DNA of 64,000 nucleotides from Treponema pallidum subsp. pallidum str. Nichols (GCF_000410535.2 NC_021490.2:778501-842500); one strand, 5' to 3'; numbered from the stretch's first letter, positions 36,009-45,419 are shown. Program-made: numbers and translations. The notes: generated by a model from the letters alone, not told the origin.

Positions 36009-38045
36009 CTAGAGTTCGCGAATGGCAGACCGTCTACCACGTCGACCCTTGCCTGCATCCACCGCGCCAGCCTTTCTCGTCTTCATTCCAACATCCGAGC
36101 GCACATCCACCTGCTCAGCGGCCACGGAAGACTCAAGCGCAGGAGTCTCATTTACCATATCCATAAAAGCCACCCTACCGCTGGACTCCTTCTGGTCGGC
36201 ACTGCCGTCACTAGCAAAACTCTGACCGATATCAGCACGCACCGTTGAACGACGACGACTAAACGAAGCAAAGGCAGCGTCCGCAAATCCTTTAGAGATA
36301 CCATGCAAGAACTCATTAAGCACGTTAGCCATACCGTCGAGCGTCGCCTTCTTGCGCTTTATAGACGTGATGTCGATATCGAGCAGTAAGCCCGGCTGCA
36401 AGTGAAAAGGATTCACCAAGTAATCGAAACGGTTAAACTCGGATTCCAAGAACGCGAGACGCTCCTCCATAACCCGACGCTCAATAGGATACTGGTAATC
36501 ATACATACCCTTTAACTTCCCACGCATCAGAATAAGCTTCCTTCGCATCTTGTCTTTCTCGTACACAAACGTACGATTCATCCGCTCCACCTCGGTCTCA
36601 GCAGGCTTCACAAAAGCAATCTCGTCCCATACCTTCGCAATATCCTCGTACACGGGCTCACCAGTCTTATCCTTGTAATGCTTCTTTATATGCTTCTTGT
36701 ACACCTTAGCAAGGTCATCAAAGTCGGTAATCTTCGCCATGAACCTAGACGCCTTAGACTTATCGTACTTAGTACGCAGCACATCCCATAGATGATCCAC
36801 CTCCGTCTCAAAAGAACGAAGCATCACCTCATACCCCTTACGCTCCTCAATCAACTGAGCATTATCGAGGTACTTTAAGCGCAACTGGTAACGCTCATCA
36901 GGAAGATTCGAAATATCTGTGTCATCATACTCACGAAGGATAAGCTCGCGCGCATTCTTGAAGTTCTCGATATACTGGTACCCCATCCTCGACGTATCAA
37001 GGATAGATGTAATCGAATTGATAGCCGTGTTAAAGCCACGATTCCTTATGTTCTCAAGGTCAACGATTTTTTTGATATTCTCGCGAACATTCAATTGGTC
37101 GAAAGTTTCCGGATCAATTTCCGCGCGCAAATTGCTGATTCTTTCCATCAACTCCCGCGAAATAAGCTCGTAGCGCTTGCTGTCAGGGTTCTCGCAGTCA
37201 TCGTCGGTGAAATCGCTCACCATCTTCATCTTTTCGAAGATGATACTGCTATCAGACATCTCTTCCTTACCCTGGTCGATAAGCTCGTCCTTCACGCGAT
37301 CAATTTCTTTGTCGATGGCATCTATGTAGTGATTGGAGATGAGATCCTTAATAAGGTACGCTACCGTCGTCTGGTAATGGAAGATAGGGCTAACTAACTC
37401 TGAGTCCAGAATATTGATAGACAACTTCACGTCAGTGACGGTCTTAGGACGCGCAAGATTGTCCTTGAACGCACACTTGACTACCGCATACGCATTCTCT
37501 CCGCGGACAAAAGCACCCACATCAACCTTCTGACGCAGCAAAGAATTGGTGTGCGTCTCAAGCTCATTCACACCCCGCTGTATATGACCCTGCAAGTGCC
37601 CGTACATATTCACCATCGATTTCTCGATCTCTCCGGTGTTGAACTTATCCGCTCCCGCAACCTCATCCAGTAGGATGGCAATCTCCTTCGGCGTGTAACG
37701 GTTCAACACCTTCATTTCCTCTCGGTCGATGAAACCACGGACCTTCTTCAGCATTTCGTCTTCCGCAGTCACCATGTACCGGTTGAACATGTTCTGGTAA
37801 TTCTGGTTGAAGTAGTTATACAACTTTTCCTTCAACCCACCCATTACGTCCAGACGCTCGAGAACCTCCTTCGGCAGTTTAGTGTTCAGGTGGTGCAGAA
37901 TCTTGTTTGTCTCTTCCTCTATTAGCTGGTTCACCTCCTGCTGCTGGTCACGACAGTCCTGCGCCAGTGAATTCCTTGACCCAACCGCACTCGGCTTTTC
38001 GGGATGAAACACATTGGGACTCTTAGGTAGATCTAAACTTGCCAT
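36009..38045 (-). CDS. cfpA: CfpA, cytoplasmic filament protein A
   Basis: 678 residues. CfpA polymerises into the ribbon of cytoplasmic filaments that runs beneath the flagellar filaments of treponemes and is needed for normal cell division and motility in T. denticola. Sequence features are an almost wholly helical, charged protein with many coiled-coil heptads (for example [20 protein letters not shown]) and a Ser/Arg-rich C-terminal tail ending [14 protein letters not shown] 38045 has AAGGAG eight bases upstream. A clear promoter and terminator make it monocistronic, consistent with a highly expressed structural gene. Confidence 0.96.
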
Positions 38046-38102
38046 TTACTTTTCTCCTTACGCATGGCTTGAGTATTCTCTCTGCTACAATACCTTTCGT
38101 CG

Positions 38103-38130
38103 ATTGTAAACATGTTTCGTGAAATGTAAA
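38103..38130 (-). promoter_or_regulatory. Sigma-70-like promoter of cfpA
   Basis: On the minus strand TTTACA (38130-38125), a 16-base spacer and TACAAT (38108-38103). One mismatch from consensus in each hexamer, one of the best promoter matches in the window. Predicted transcript start about 50 bases ahead of the cfpA ATG. Confidence 0.65.
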
Positions 38131-38213
38131 GCTCTTTTTTATTTTTTCATACCTTTTTTGGTTCTTGTGATATAACCGTGCCCACGTAATGACCTGCATA
38201 AAGGGAGTATCTA

Positions 38214-38885
38214 ATGCACCTGAAAAAAGCGCTTTGTCCTGCACTCTGCACCTTTCTCATCCACCTGTGCCTGCATGCAGGTGAACGCACTGTCCCCGTC
38301 GACATCTTCCTGATGATAGATAAATCACGCTCCATGCAAGAACCAGGAAAGTTCAGCAGTTTACACCGCTGGGTGCGCGATGAGTTCGTCTCCTCCATGA
38401 CCATCCAAGGCGACTGGATAACCGTTTACCAGTTTTACGAAAAGCCTGAGGAACTTATCACCCTCACCTTACGCAGTGAGCAGGACCGAGATAAAATTAT
38501 TTCCGTTGTCGATTCCATTGTCCCAAACGGTCGCTACACAGACATCGGCCGCGCTTTAGATACCGTCTGGGAGATACAAGAAAAAAGAAAAGACAACAAC
38601 CGACACAAGGTTCTCTTGTTAGTTACCGACCTTGAGCACGACGCACCGCTCACCTCAAAGTACCGTGGCAAACAGCGTTCCTTTCAAAGTCCCTACCTTG
38701 TTAGAGCCCGACGCGTAAAACACGACAACTGGTACGAAATCACCTTGGATATGGCCGTGCACGACCGCGTTGCCCACACGGCGCGGGAGCTGTATCGCAG
38801 CATCGCAGCTGCGCACTCGAAACGCCCGACCCCTACTCCTCCTGCAAAAGAGAGTAGTCCGCGCTATACCCCTTCGCTTGACTAG
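38214..38885 (+). CDS. Secreted VWA-domain protein, partner of pallilysin
   Basis: 223 residues. A signal peptide (to about residue 22, LHLCLHAGE) is followed by a von Willebrand factor A domain starting VDIFLMIDKSRSM, whose DKSRS matches the D-x-S-x-S metal-ion site (MIDAS). A second VWA element is IGRALDTVW, and TDLEHDAP follows a hydrophobic strand. VWA domains bind protein ligands through a divalent metal. The published work I recall describes this protein (TP0750) as a surface-associated protease/adhesin co-transcribed with pallilysin. GGGAG lies six bases before ATG 38214. Confidence 0.88.
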   Translation: MHLKKALCPALCTFLIHLCLHAGERTVPVDIFLMIDKSRSMQEPGKFSSLHRWVRDEFVSSMTIQGDWITVYQFYEKPEELITLTLRSEQDRDKIISVVDSIVPNGRYTDIGRALDTVWEIQEKRKDNNRHKVLLLVTDLEHDAPLTSKYRGKQRSFQSPYLVRARRVKHDNWYEITLDMAVHDRVAHTARELYRSIAAAHSKRPTPTPPAKESSPRYTPSLD

Positions 38886-38921
38886 GCTGGTGCCTCCGTA
38901 CTGCGTGCAAGGAAGCGTCCC

Positions 38922-39635
38922 GTGAATAGACCTTTACTGAGTGTGGCCGGATCGTTGTTCGTCGCTGCGTGGGCTCTATATATTTTCTCCTGCTTTCAGC
39001 ACGGTCACGTTCCTCCACGCAGAATTCCCCCGCATGATACCTTCGGCGCTCTACCCACTGCTGCACTTCCCAGCAACGCGCGGGACACCGCCGCACACCC
39101 GTCTGACACGGCAGACAATACGTCCGGCTCGTCCACCACGACAGACCCACGGTCACATGGAAACGCCCCGCCGGCCCCTGTAGGCGGAGCAGCACAGACA
39201 CACACACAACCGCCTGTACAAACAGCAATGCGCATAGCCCTTTGGAACCGTGCAACACATGGTGAACAGGGAGCACTCCAGCACCTCTTGGCAGGACTGT
39301 GGATACAAACTGAAATCTCCCCGAACTCAGGCGATATCCATCCTCTGCTGTTTTTTGACCGAGAACACGCGGAGATCACATTCTCACGCGCATCAGTCCA
39401 AGAAATCTTCCTGGTAGATAGCGCGCACACACACCGCAAGACGGTGTCATTTCTCACGCGCAACACCGCAATTTCCAGCATCCGCCGCCGCCTTGAGGTA
39501 ACATTTGAATCCCACGAGGTGATACACGTAAGGGCGGTTGAAGACGTAGCACGGCTCAAAATTGGCAGCACGTCGATGTGGGACGGTCAATACACCAGAT
39601 ATCACGCCGGTCCGGCTAGTGCTCCTTCGCCCTGA
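38922..39635 (+). CDS. Pallilysin (TP0751), host-binding lipoprotein with HEVIH
   Basis: 237 residues from a GTG. Lipobox with Cys24 (YIFSC), then a Thr/Ser/Pro-rich spacer (about 30-100) and a compact beta-rich domain (about 105-225). HEVIH at 198-202 is the HExxH-type site reported for metalloprotease activity. The C-terminal domain has also been described as lipocalin-like and binds laminin and fibrinogen, so whether catalysis is physiological is debated. Located 36 bases behind the VWA gene with a GGAAG site, hence an operon for host interaction and dissemination. Confidence 0.93.
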   Translation: MNRPLLSVAGSLFVAAWALYIFSCFQHGHVPPRRIPPHDTFGALPTAALPSNARDTAAHPSDTADNTSGSSTTTDPRSHGNAPPAPVGGAAQTHTQPPVQTAMRIALWNRATHGEQGALQHLLAGLWIQTEISPNSGDIHPLLFFDREHAEITFSRASVQEIFLVDSAHTHRKTVSFLTRNTAISSIRRRLEVTFESHEVIHVRAVEDVARLKIGSTSMWDGQYTRYHAGPASAPSP

Positions 39636-39677
39636 TGCGTTGCTGAGCAATTGCATTCCACGGGTTTATTCCTGGTT

Positions 39678-39715
39678 TTCCCCACGCTATCCCCATATCC
39701 ACAGCTTCCCCACGC
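39678..39715. repeat. Direct repeat TTCCCCACGC flanking a DnaA-box-like site
   Basis: Ten-base repeats at 39678-39687 and 39706-39715 in the convergent gap between pallilysin and the SPOR gene. Between them ATATCCACA (39695-39703) differs by one base from the DnaA box TTATCCACA. Meaning unknown. Confidence 0.4.
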
Positions 39716-39769
39716 GTTTATGCACCACCTTATACAGGAACTCATTCTAAAACACCGATGTGTGCCGGC

Positions 39770-39784
39770 CCCCTAGAATAGGGG
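39770..39784. terminator. Hairpin CCCCTA/TAGGGG at the SPOR gene stop
   Basis: Perfect 6-bp inverted repeat with a 3-base loop overlapping the stop codon of the SPOR-domain gene, between convergent genes. No T-run follows, so termination is only possible, not shown. Confidence 0.35.
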
Positions 39785-40888
39785 AAACGTCTCGTATCCT
39801 GCATCTTTTAGTCGGTGACCAACAAAGCCGGAATCATCCTCCGGCACAAAAACTTGGTAGTACACCGCGTCTGCACGTCGGACCGTATGCAGCTGGAACC
39901 CAAAACCACGCCTCTCCAGATCGTCCATCAGCCGTTGCGCATTTTCCTTTGCTCGAAAAAACCCGAGCTGGTACCCCCGTGGCTTCTCATCTCCCGCGCC
40001 CACCTCATCGGGCACAGATACCCCTCCCTCGAGAATCGACACGCCCAAATTATGGGACGACGACATAGCAGACCGCGCAGCCGTGCCGTCTGCGGCCACG
40101 TGCGCGCGACGGGTCCTGTGCGCTGCCACCACCTCGGGTACAGGACGTAGCTTCGCGTCCTGCAAGACAACTGTCTCAGATTTTCCCATTGATTCAACTG
40201 CTTCTCCGTACGCACGCGGCATCAAATGCCAAAAAACCGACGGCGCTATTTCCACCGCCCCTATAACCGAAAGTGCTTCAAAGCTTTGCGGATACCTCTC
40301 TGTCAGACGCTGTGCCACCTTCTCATCCTGAGTAATCCACCAACGAGTAAACAGCAACACCGTCTCAAACACATTGAACACACCCTGCGTGCCATACTCT
40401 TCCAATCTTTCCAACTGCTCATGGAGATGCGCGGCCGTAGACGCCGCATGGAGCGCAAGCCACACGTGATAAACCAAGAACGTAGCATGCTGTTTCTTGT
40501 TTAGCACCTGCACACCTATGTGCTCGACTTCTGCCAACGTTTCCCGTGCATACTCGCGCGCATCCGCGGCCATTGCATTACGCGTAGCTTCAAGTAAGAA
40601 CTGCACGCGCTCAGTACCCAGCGCATACAACGCCGCATCTCGGTAACGATGTGCCGCACGCTCATGAGCATCGTGCAATTCTAAATACTGAGCAAAGAGC
40701 GAGAGCGCTTCCTTTTTCTCCGTAAACGAAGAAAGCAACGGAATATGCTGCTCAAAATACGCATGCACCTGCTGAAAATTGCGCAATGCAAAACCACGCA
40801 TCGCCATTTCCTGGACACGCGCCGTATACGCGGCAACTGCTACGTGGAAGAAGAAAAAGGACGCGCACACCGCGCGCGACAGCACCAT
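39773..40888 (-). CDS. Periplasmic SPOR-domain protein
   Basis: About 371 residues from ATG 40888, which gives a clean signal peptide (VCASFFFFHVAVAAYTA); a GTG nine codons upstream is the longer choice. The large helical middle resembles tetratricopeptide-like repeats (about 30-220). The C-terminal 70 residues are a SPOR domain (YQLGFFRAKENAQRLMDDLE, then YYQVFVPE). SPOR domains bind denuded septal peptidoglycan, so a division-site role is likely. It converges on pallilysin and no gene partners are obvious. Confidence 0.82.
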   Translation of the reverse strand: MVLSRAVCASFFFFHVAVAAYTARVQEMAMRGFALRNFQQVHAYFEQHIPLLSSFTEKKEALSLFAQYLELHDAHERAAHRYRDAALYALGTERVQFLLEATRNAMAADAREYARETLAEVEHIGVQVLNKKQHATFLVYHVWLALHAASTAAHLHEQLERLEEYGTQGVFNVFETVLLFTRWWITQDEKVAQRLTERYPQSFEALSVIGAVEIAPSVFWHLMPRAYGEAVESMGKSETVVLQDAKLRPVPEVVAAHRTRRAHVAADGTAARSAMSSSHNLGVSILEGGVSVPDEVGAGDEKPRGYQLGFFRAKENAQRLMDDLERRGFGFQLHTVRRADAVYYQVFVPEDDSGFVGHRLKDAGYETFPLF

Positions 40889-40995
40889 GCGCTGTGTATC
40901 GGACAAAAACTGCACGCATTAAGCAGAGAACCCAAACACGCACACGCGCGCCGTCCTGCGAGCCCTAGACGCGACTTTGTGTCATTGCAGTCTGG

Positions 40996-41280
40996 CTAGG
41001 GAACGTCCACATGCTCCGGAGAAGAAACGCCGCCTGTAGGAGCAGAGGTAGGACTGTCTTCACGTTTCTGTTTTCTTGTTTTCGCGTCCGGATCAATAAG
41101 AAAAAGCAACGCCGTAAGCGCACCGCACGCAAAGGCAAAAAGCAAGCTCAAAGTGATCGGCACTGCCTGAAAGGTATAAAAGACAAGCGATACATCGCAG
41201 CGGTGTTCCACGTTGAAGGACATGAAGAGCGCGAAACCCACAAGTACGATAATAAAAAAAATCAGCTTTCCATATGTCAT
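40996..41280 (-). CDS. LapA-like (DUF1049) small membrane protein
   Basis: 94 residues with two membrane helices (about 5-22 and 40-62) around a FNVEHRCDVSLVFYTFQAVP segment, and a charged cytoplasmic tail. This is the LapA/DUF1049 pattern. The precise role here is unknown; relatives act in lipopolysaccharide regulation, but T. pallidum lacks LPS. Its ATG overlaps the miaB stop by 4 bases. Confidence 0.8.
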   Translation of the reverse strand: MTYGKLIFFIIVLVGFALFMSFNVEHRCDVSLVFYTFQAVPITLSLLFAFACGALTALLFLIDPDAKTRKQKREDSPTSAPTGGVSSPEHVDVP

Positions 41281-42647
41281 TTTGCACGCTCCTGCACCAG
41301 ATGGGCACGCAAGGTCCTGCCGCGCACTTCCTTCACTTGCACGTCCACAAAGCGTCCGATGTACGTAGGATCCACCTTTCCTTCAAGCACGGTCATTTCC
41401 CCAAGCTCTGTATGTCCAAACAATTCTTCAGGATTATTTCGCGAGCGCGACTCTACCAACACTGGCAATGTCTTTCCTACCCGTGCGCGCATCTTTTTCA
41501 AAGTAGTACTCATCTGCAGAGCAATGACGCGTTGTAGACGCGCAATCCGCGTTGCATCAGGGATACGATCGGGAAAGTCATAGGCAGGCGTTCCCTCGCG
41601 CGGGTTATAGTGATACATAAAAGCGGAATCAAACTCCACCTCCCGCATGAGATCCAGCGTTTGCTCAAAATCCTCCTCCGTCTCCCCCGGGAACCCAATA
41701 AGAATATCTGTGCTCAGCGCCACATTGGGGACACTCGCTTTCAGTTTACCCACCAGCGACAGATACTGCTCTCTCGTGTAACTCCGTCGCATCCGCTTGA
41801 GCACTCCATTCGCCCCATGCTGCACTGGCAAATGCACCAGACGACACAGACGAGATTCCTGAGCAATAGTAGCAATCAGATCATCAGAAAGGTCTTTAGG
41901 GTGACTGGAAACAAAGCGGATCCACTTTATCTGATCTTTGACTTCGCAACGACGAACCAAATGACGCAACAGCTGGGGAAAGGTAACTATGTTCCCTTCA
42001 CGGTCTCTTCCCCGATACGAATTAACATTTTGTCCGAGCAACGTAATTTCCCGCACTCCTTTCTCAGAGAGCACATCCACTTCCTGCAAAATAGCATCAA
42101 GATCACGCGAGATCTCCCGTCCACGCACGTATGGCACAATGCAAAACGAACAAAAATTATTGCAGCCATTCATGATGGGGATAAAACTTTGGAATGAACC
42201 TTCGCTATATGAAGAAGCGAAAAAACGATACCCAGAGACAGGATGCTCCCGGTAACGCTCGGAGATAAACTCAAAGCGGTAATCTTTCTGGGTAAGCTTC
42301 TGTTCAATTTCTTGGAAAATGGATTCAAATCGCGCGTGCGCAAACGTACCCACTACATAATCAATACGAGGAAACTGCTGCTGAATTTTGTCGTGTAAAC
42401 GCTGTGCCATACACCCCATAAGGATAATGAAAAACGCACGCTTTTTTTTAAGAGAAGAAAATAAGCCAAGTCTCCCAAAGACCCGCGTTTCTGCTGTAAT
42501 TCGCACAGAACACGTATTGATAATCAGCACGTCGCACGTCTGCGCGTCTACCGCCTTTGTCCACCCCCGCGCCAACAGGAGCTGCTCTACAGAAGCAGAC
42601 TCTGCAACATTCATCTGGCACCCGTACGTTTCAAAAAAATAGGTCAA
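41277..42647 (-). CDS. miaB: MiaB, tRNA-2-methylthio-N6-dimethylallyladenosine synthase
   Basis: 456 residues starting at TTG 42647 with GAGGGA upstream. The N-terminal MTTase domain begins FFETYGCQMNVAES with its cluster cysteines. The radical-SAM motif CxxxCxxC is in GCNNFCSFCIVPYVRGRE, and a TRAM domain closes the protein. It adds the methylthio group to i6A37 of tRNAs reading UNN codons. A T8-type run (around 42451-42459) occurs within the coding region. Confidence 0.95.
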   Translation of the reverse strand: MTYFFETYGCQMNVAESASVEQLLLARGWTKAVDAQTCDVLIINTCSVRITAETRVFGRLGLFSSLKKKRAFFIILMGCMAQRLHDKIQQQFPRIDYVVGTFAHARFESIFQEIEQKLTQKDYRFEFISERYREHPVSGYRFFASSYSEGSFQSFIPIMNGCNNFCSFCIVPYVRGREISRDLDAILQEVDVLSEKGVREITLLGQNVNSYRGRDREGNIVTFPQLLRHLVRRCEVKDQIKWIRFVSSHPKDLSDDLIATIAQESRLCRLVHLPVQHGANGVLKRMRRSYTREQYLSLVGKLKASVPNVALSTDILIGFPGETEEDFEQTLDLMREVEFDSAFMYHYNPREGTPAYDFPDRIPDATRIARLQRVIALQMSTTLKKMRARVGKTLPVLVESRSRNNPEELFGHTELGEMTVLEGKVDPTYIGRFVDVQVKEVRGRTLRAHLVQERAK

Positions 42648-42688
42648 TGCTTTCCCTCTGCCTGAACAATCCTGCTCTCTTCTAAATC

Positions 42689-43345
42689 TTACAAACTAGA
42701 CTGCTCTGTCAACACGGTGTACGCTTCTAGCGCGGTGTTAGTCTGCAAGAGGCGCGTCCGCAAATCGGGCCTTTTCAATTTTGAACTAAAAAAAGAAAGC
42801 GTTTGCAAATAGTACCGGTGCTGATTGGTAGCAGCGGCAATCATAAAAACAAGATGTACGTCTTGTCCGTCAAGAGGACCGAAATCAGCAATACCTTTTT
42901 TTGAAATTCCTACCGCCATAACCAAATCAGTTACAGAAGACAAGCGCACATGAGGAACTGCAATACCACACCCAATTGCAGTCGACATGAGCTCCTCGCG
43001 CCGCACTATTTCTGCCGCAAGCTCGCTACGATTTTTAATCTGAGGTGCAGTGCTCAAGCAATCAGAAAGCTCATAGAGCGCCGGACGACGCTCAGACTGT
43101 TCAAGATGCAGGATACGATCGGTGGACAGGATCCGCTCAATGGGCAAAACATCCGAATGGCTCTGTCTGTGAGAACAGGAAAGACAAGTGTCAACCCATC
43201 GCTCAACTTCTGACCTGCGAAACCGCCACACGGTGCCCACTTTTCCTGACGGAATCTTCCCCTTTTGCGCCCACTCATACACGGTACGTTCAGAAATTCG
43301 CAGGTACCGCGCAACCTCTTCTATCGTGAGAATTTCTTCGGACAA
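42689..43345 (-). CDS. ptsN: Excisionase-type HTH fused to PTS EIIA (PtsN-like)
   Basis: 218 residues from a TTG at 43345 that has GGGGAGG five bases upstream; a GTG at 43378 is the longest alternative. The N-terminal 55 residues are a MerR/excisionase-like helix-turn-helix (LTIEEVARYLRISERTVYEW, VWRFRRSEVERW). The C-terminal about 150 residues are an EIIA of the fructose/nitrogen class, with phosphorylatable His132 in CGIAVPHVRL. T. pallidum has HPr-type proteins but no sugar permease EIIB/C, so this is a regulatory PTS branch. Fusion of the sensor domain to a DNA-binding domain suggests a phosphorylation-controlled transcription factor (inference). Confidence 0.88.
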   Translation of the reverse strand: MSEEILTIEEVARYLRISERTVYEWAQKGKIPSGKVGTVWRFRRSEVERWVDTCLSCSHRQSHSDVLPIERILSTDRILHLEQSERRPALYELSDCLSTAPQIKNRSELAAEIVRREELMSTAIGCGIAVPHVRLSSVTDLVMAVGISKKGIADFGPLDGQDVHLVFMIAAATNQHRYYLQTLSFFSSKLKRPDLRTRLLQTNTALEAYTVLTEQSSL

Positions 43346-43430
43346 ACCAACCTCCCCTTTCTCTGTAACAAGACACACTTGGGGTACGCATCATGCGTTG
43401 CGTAGAAATCTCACGCCTGGCGTGTATCAC

Positions 43431-44390
43431 TCACACCCCTAACCTACCTGTCAGCAATAGAGGGGAACCATTGAGGAAATCTCTCCAAAACAGAGGTTTT
43501 TTCCCGGAGCGCTGCAACTGTAAAAGGGACAGAACTCCATCGCCTGTCTGGACAAACACCCCATTTTTATCTGCAGCAAGCACTGTCCCCACAGGAGCGA
43601 GGGGAACAAACGAAGACTCACACGACCTCGCCTGCAAAATCGCTATCCTTTCCCCATCTTTATAGGTGAATAGACCCGGCCAGGGAGTAAAGGCCCGAAT
43701 CTTGCGCTCCAACACAACTGCAGGATTACTCCAGTCCGCCAATCCCATCTCCCTACAGAGCTTACCACAAAATGTTGCCTGCGAGTGATCCTGTGCTGCA
43801 GGGGCGAGCGTGTGCCGCTCAACACCGACTAAAACATCATCCACAAGATCGGCAGCCACCAAAGACAAACGAGAAAGAAGCGCGCCAGTAGTCTCTGTAC
43901 CGTCGAGCTGAACACGGGACTGCGCAAGAATGTCCCCTGCATCCATCTCCTCACCAATGTACTGGAGCGTCACACCCGTCTCGCAGTCCCCCGCTAAAAT
44001 CGCCGCAGGGACCGGTGTACTCCCTCGCCAACGCGGCAACAACGAAGGATGAACGTTAATAGCACCGCGCGGGAAAAGCGCAAGGAACCGAGGGCCAAAA
44101 ATCTTACCGTAGGCAAAACACACCAGCACGTCCGGACGCAAAGCCTCCACCGCGTCATAAAAGGCGCGATCCAAACGCCCCGGAACGAAAAGAGACGCAG
44201 ACTCAGGAAGAACCCCAGACGCTTTTAAGCGAAAAAATTCCCTTGCAACCGCAGAATGGACAAGCTTCCCCGAGCGTCCGACAGCAGCAGGAGGATTCGT
44301 CAAAACCCCCACAACCCGATGAGCGCACGCCACCCGGCGCAAAGAAGGCACGGCACACTCTGGAGTTCCCGCGAAGAAGACCCTCACCAT
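43431..44390 (-). CDS. fmt: Methionyl-tRNA formyltransferase
   Basis: 319 residues. FFAGTPECAVPSLRRV at the start, CFAYGKIFGP, NVHPSLLPRWRGSTPVPAAI (formyl-folate and catalytic Asn-His) and YIGEEMDAGDIL are the standard signatures, with the C-terminal OB-like domain present. It formylates initiator Met-tRNA using 10-formyl-THF from FolD. The ATG follows the def stop by three bases, making the expected def-fmt pair. Confidence 0.97.
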   Translation of the reverse strand: MVRVFFAGTPECAVPSLRRVACAHRVVGVLTNPPAAVGRSGKLVHSAVAREFFRLKASGVLPESASLFVPGRLDRAFYDAVEALRPDVLVCFAYGKIFGPRFLALFPRGAINVHPSLLPRWRGSTPVPAAILAGDCETGVTLQYIGEEMDAGDILAQSRVQLDGTETTGALLSRLSLVAADLVDDVLVGVERHTLAPAAQDHSQATFCGKLCREMGLADWSNPAVVLERKIRAFTPWPGLFTYKDGERIAILQARSCESSFVPLAPVGTVLAADKNGVFVQTGDGVLSLLQLQRSGKKPLFWRDFLNGSPLLLTGRLGV

Positions 44391-44393
44391 GGG

Positions 44394-44882
44394 CTAACGA
44401 ATCGTCCCGCGCAGCGCCGCATACCGACGAAGGGCATCATCCCTCCGCTTTTCGTCAATGCGATCCAAAAAAAGAATACCGTCAAGATGATCGTACTCGT
44501 GCTGGATCACTCTTGCCAGAATACCATCTGCATCAACGGCACAACGTTTACCATTCTCGTCGAGGTACTGCACACTCACCCGACGCGGACGCAACACCCT
44601 TTCATAAATGTGAGGAATGCTCAAACAGCCTTCCTCGTAGGAAGATTGCTCTTCAGACGCGGCAGTGATCTGGGGATTGATAAAAGCGCGGACGTGGTGC
44701 TCAACATCTACTACAAACACGCGGACGGTACGCCCTACCTGCGGCGCCGCAAGCCCCACACCGCCTGCCCCACGCATCACACGAAACATACCCGAGATGA
44801 ACGCGCGCAGCTGCTCGTCCACCTCCGAAACCGGCTCGGAAACCGTTGTCAGGCACGGCTCACCTAAAAACTTAAGCTCCAC
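44394..44882 (-). CDS. def: Peptide deformylase
   Basis: 162 residues starting with GTG 44882. The three metal-site motifs are GVGLAAPQVG, EEGCLSIPHIYE (Cys ligand; usually ESCLSVP or EGCLSVP) and QHEYDHLDG (HExxH). It removes the formyl group from nascent chains, matching the neighbouring fmt. Rightmost gene before rpsU, which is transcribed ahead of it. Confidence 0.97.
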   Translation of the reverse strand: MELKFLGEPCLTTVSEPVSEVDEQLRAFISGMFRVMRGAGGVGLAAPQVGRTVRVFVVDVEHHVRAFINPQITAASEEQSSYEEGCLSIPHIYERVLRPRRVSVQYLDENGKRCAVDADGILARVIQHEYDHLDGILFLDRIDEKRRDDALRRYAALRGTIR

Positions 44883-44922
44883 CGCCTCTTCCCGCTCTTA
44901 CCCAAGAGAAACTCATACCCGC

Positions 44923-45132
44923 CTAGTACAGCCTTGAGTCGCTGACCTTGCGCCCCTTCTTCATCAGCTTGCGCCGCAACGCCTTCTTCTTGCGATTCAG
45001 AAGCGTGGAAGGCTTCTCATAAAATTCTTTTTTCTTCCACTCGCGAATAATACCTTCCTTCTCCACCTGGCGCTTGAAGCGCTTAATTGCCTTCTCTAAA
45101 TTCTCAGAATCATCCACCGTTATGTGAGCCAC
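44923..45132 (-). CDS. rpsU: Ribosomal protein S21
   Basis: 69 residues from a GTG at 45132 with GGGGAGGG three bases upstream. The core [20 protein letters not shown] and the basic [13 protein letters not shown] tail are S21. The longer upstream frame is non-coding. A hairpin with a T7 run lies just upstream of the ribosome site, and a TTGACA-type promoter lies behind it. Confidence 0.96.
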   Translation of the reverse strand: MAHITVDDSENLEKAIKRFKRQVEKEGIIREWKKKEFYEKPSTLLNRKKKALRRKLMKKGRKVSDSRLY

Positions 45133-45145
45133 CGACCCTCCCCTG

Positions 45146-45174
45146 AAAAAAACACAGCCTACCAGGGGTAGGCT
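45146..45174 (-). terminator. Terminator-shaped hairpin in the rpsU upstream region
   Basis: On the minus strand AGCCTACC / GGTAGGCT form a perfect 8-bp stem with a 3-base loop, followed by GTG and T7, ending about 13 bases before the rpsU GTG. No minus-strand gene precedes it, as the upstream neighbour is divergent, so attenuation is more likely than ordinary termination. Confidence 0.6.
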
Positions 45175-45198
45175 AGCGCAAAAGACGTCCCCTGTCAA
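45170..45198 (-). promoter_or_regulatory. Possible promoter of rpsU
   Basis: Minus-strand TTGACA (45198-45193), 17-base spacer, TAGCCT (45175-45170). The -35 is perfect and the -10 weak. The -10 overlaps the hairpin stem, so transcripts from it would not contain the whole hairpin. Confidence 0.4.
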
Positions 45199-45419
45199 TC
45201 GTTTCTTCCGAAAGCACTCCTGCCTCCCCTGCACGCACACCCTACGTGTCTTGCTTATGCAACCGCTGACCTTCCTAACGTGCGTCTACTTGTGGTACAG
45301 TGCAGCGCTGTGCGTAGAAGTCAAAATTGTCCGCACCGACCTCCTTTCGAGTGCATCCGTGGGACGCTAGCCTACCCTGCACAGGCGTCCACCCCTCCTG
45401 GGAAGAGGCCCGACCTGCC

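Noticed and set aside
45327..45419. Longer start for the PBP gene
   Set aside because: Adds 31 Pro/Trp-rich residues before the membrane helix; the GTG at 45420 gives the usual class B PBP N-terminus.
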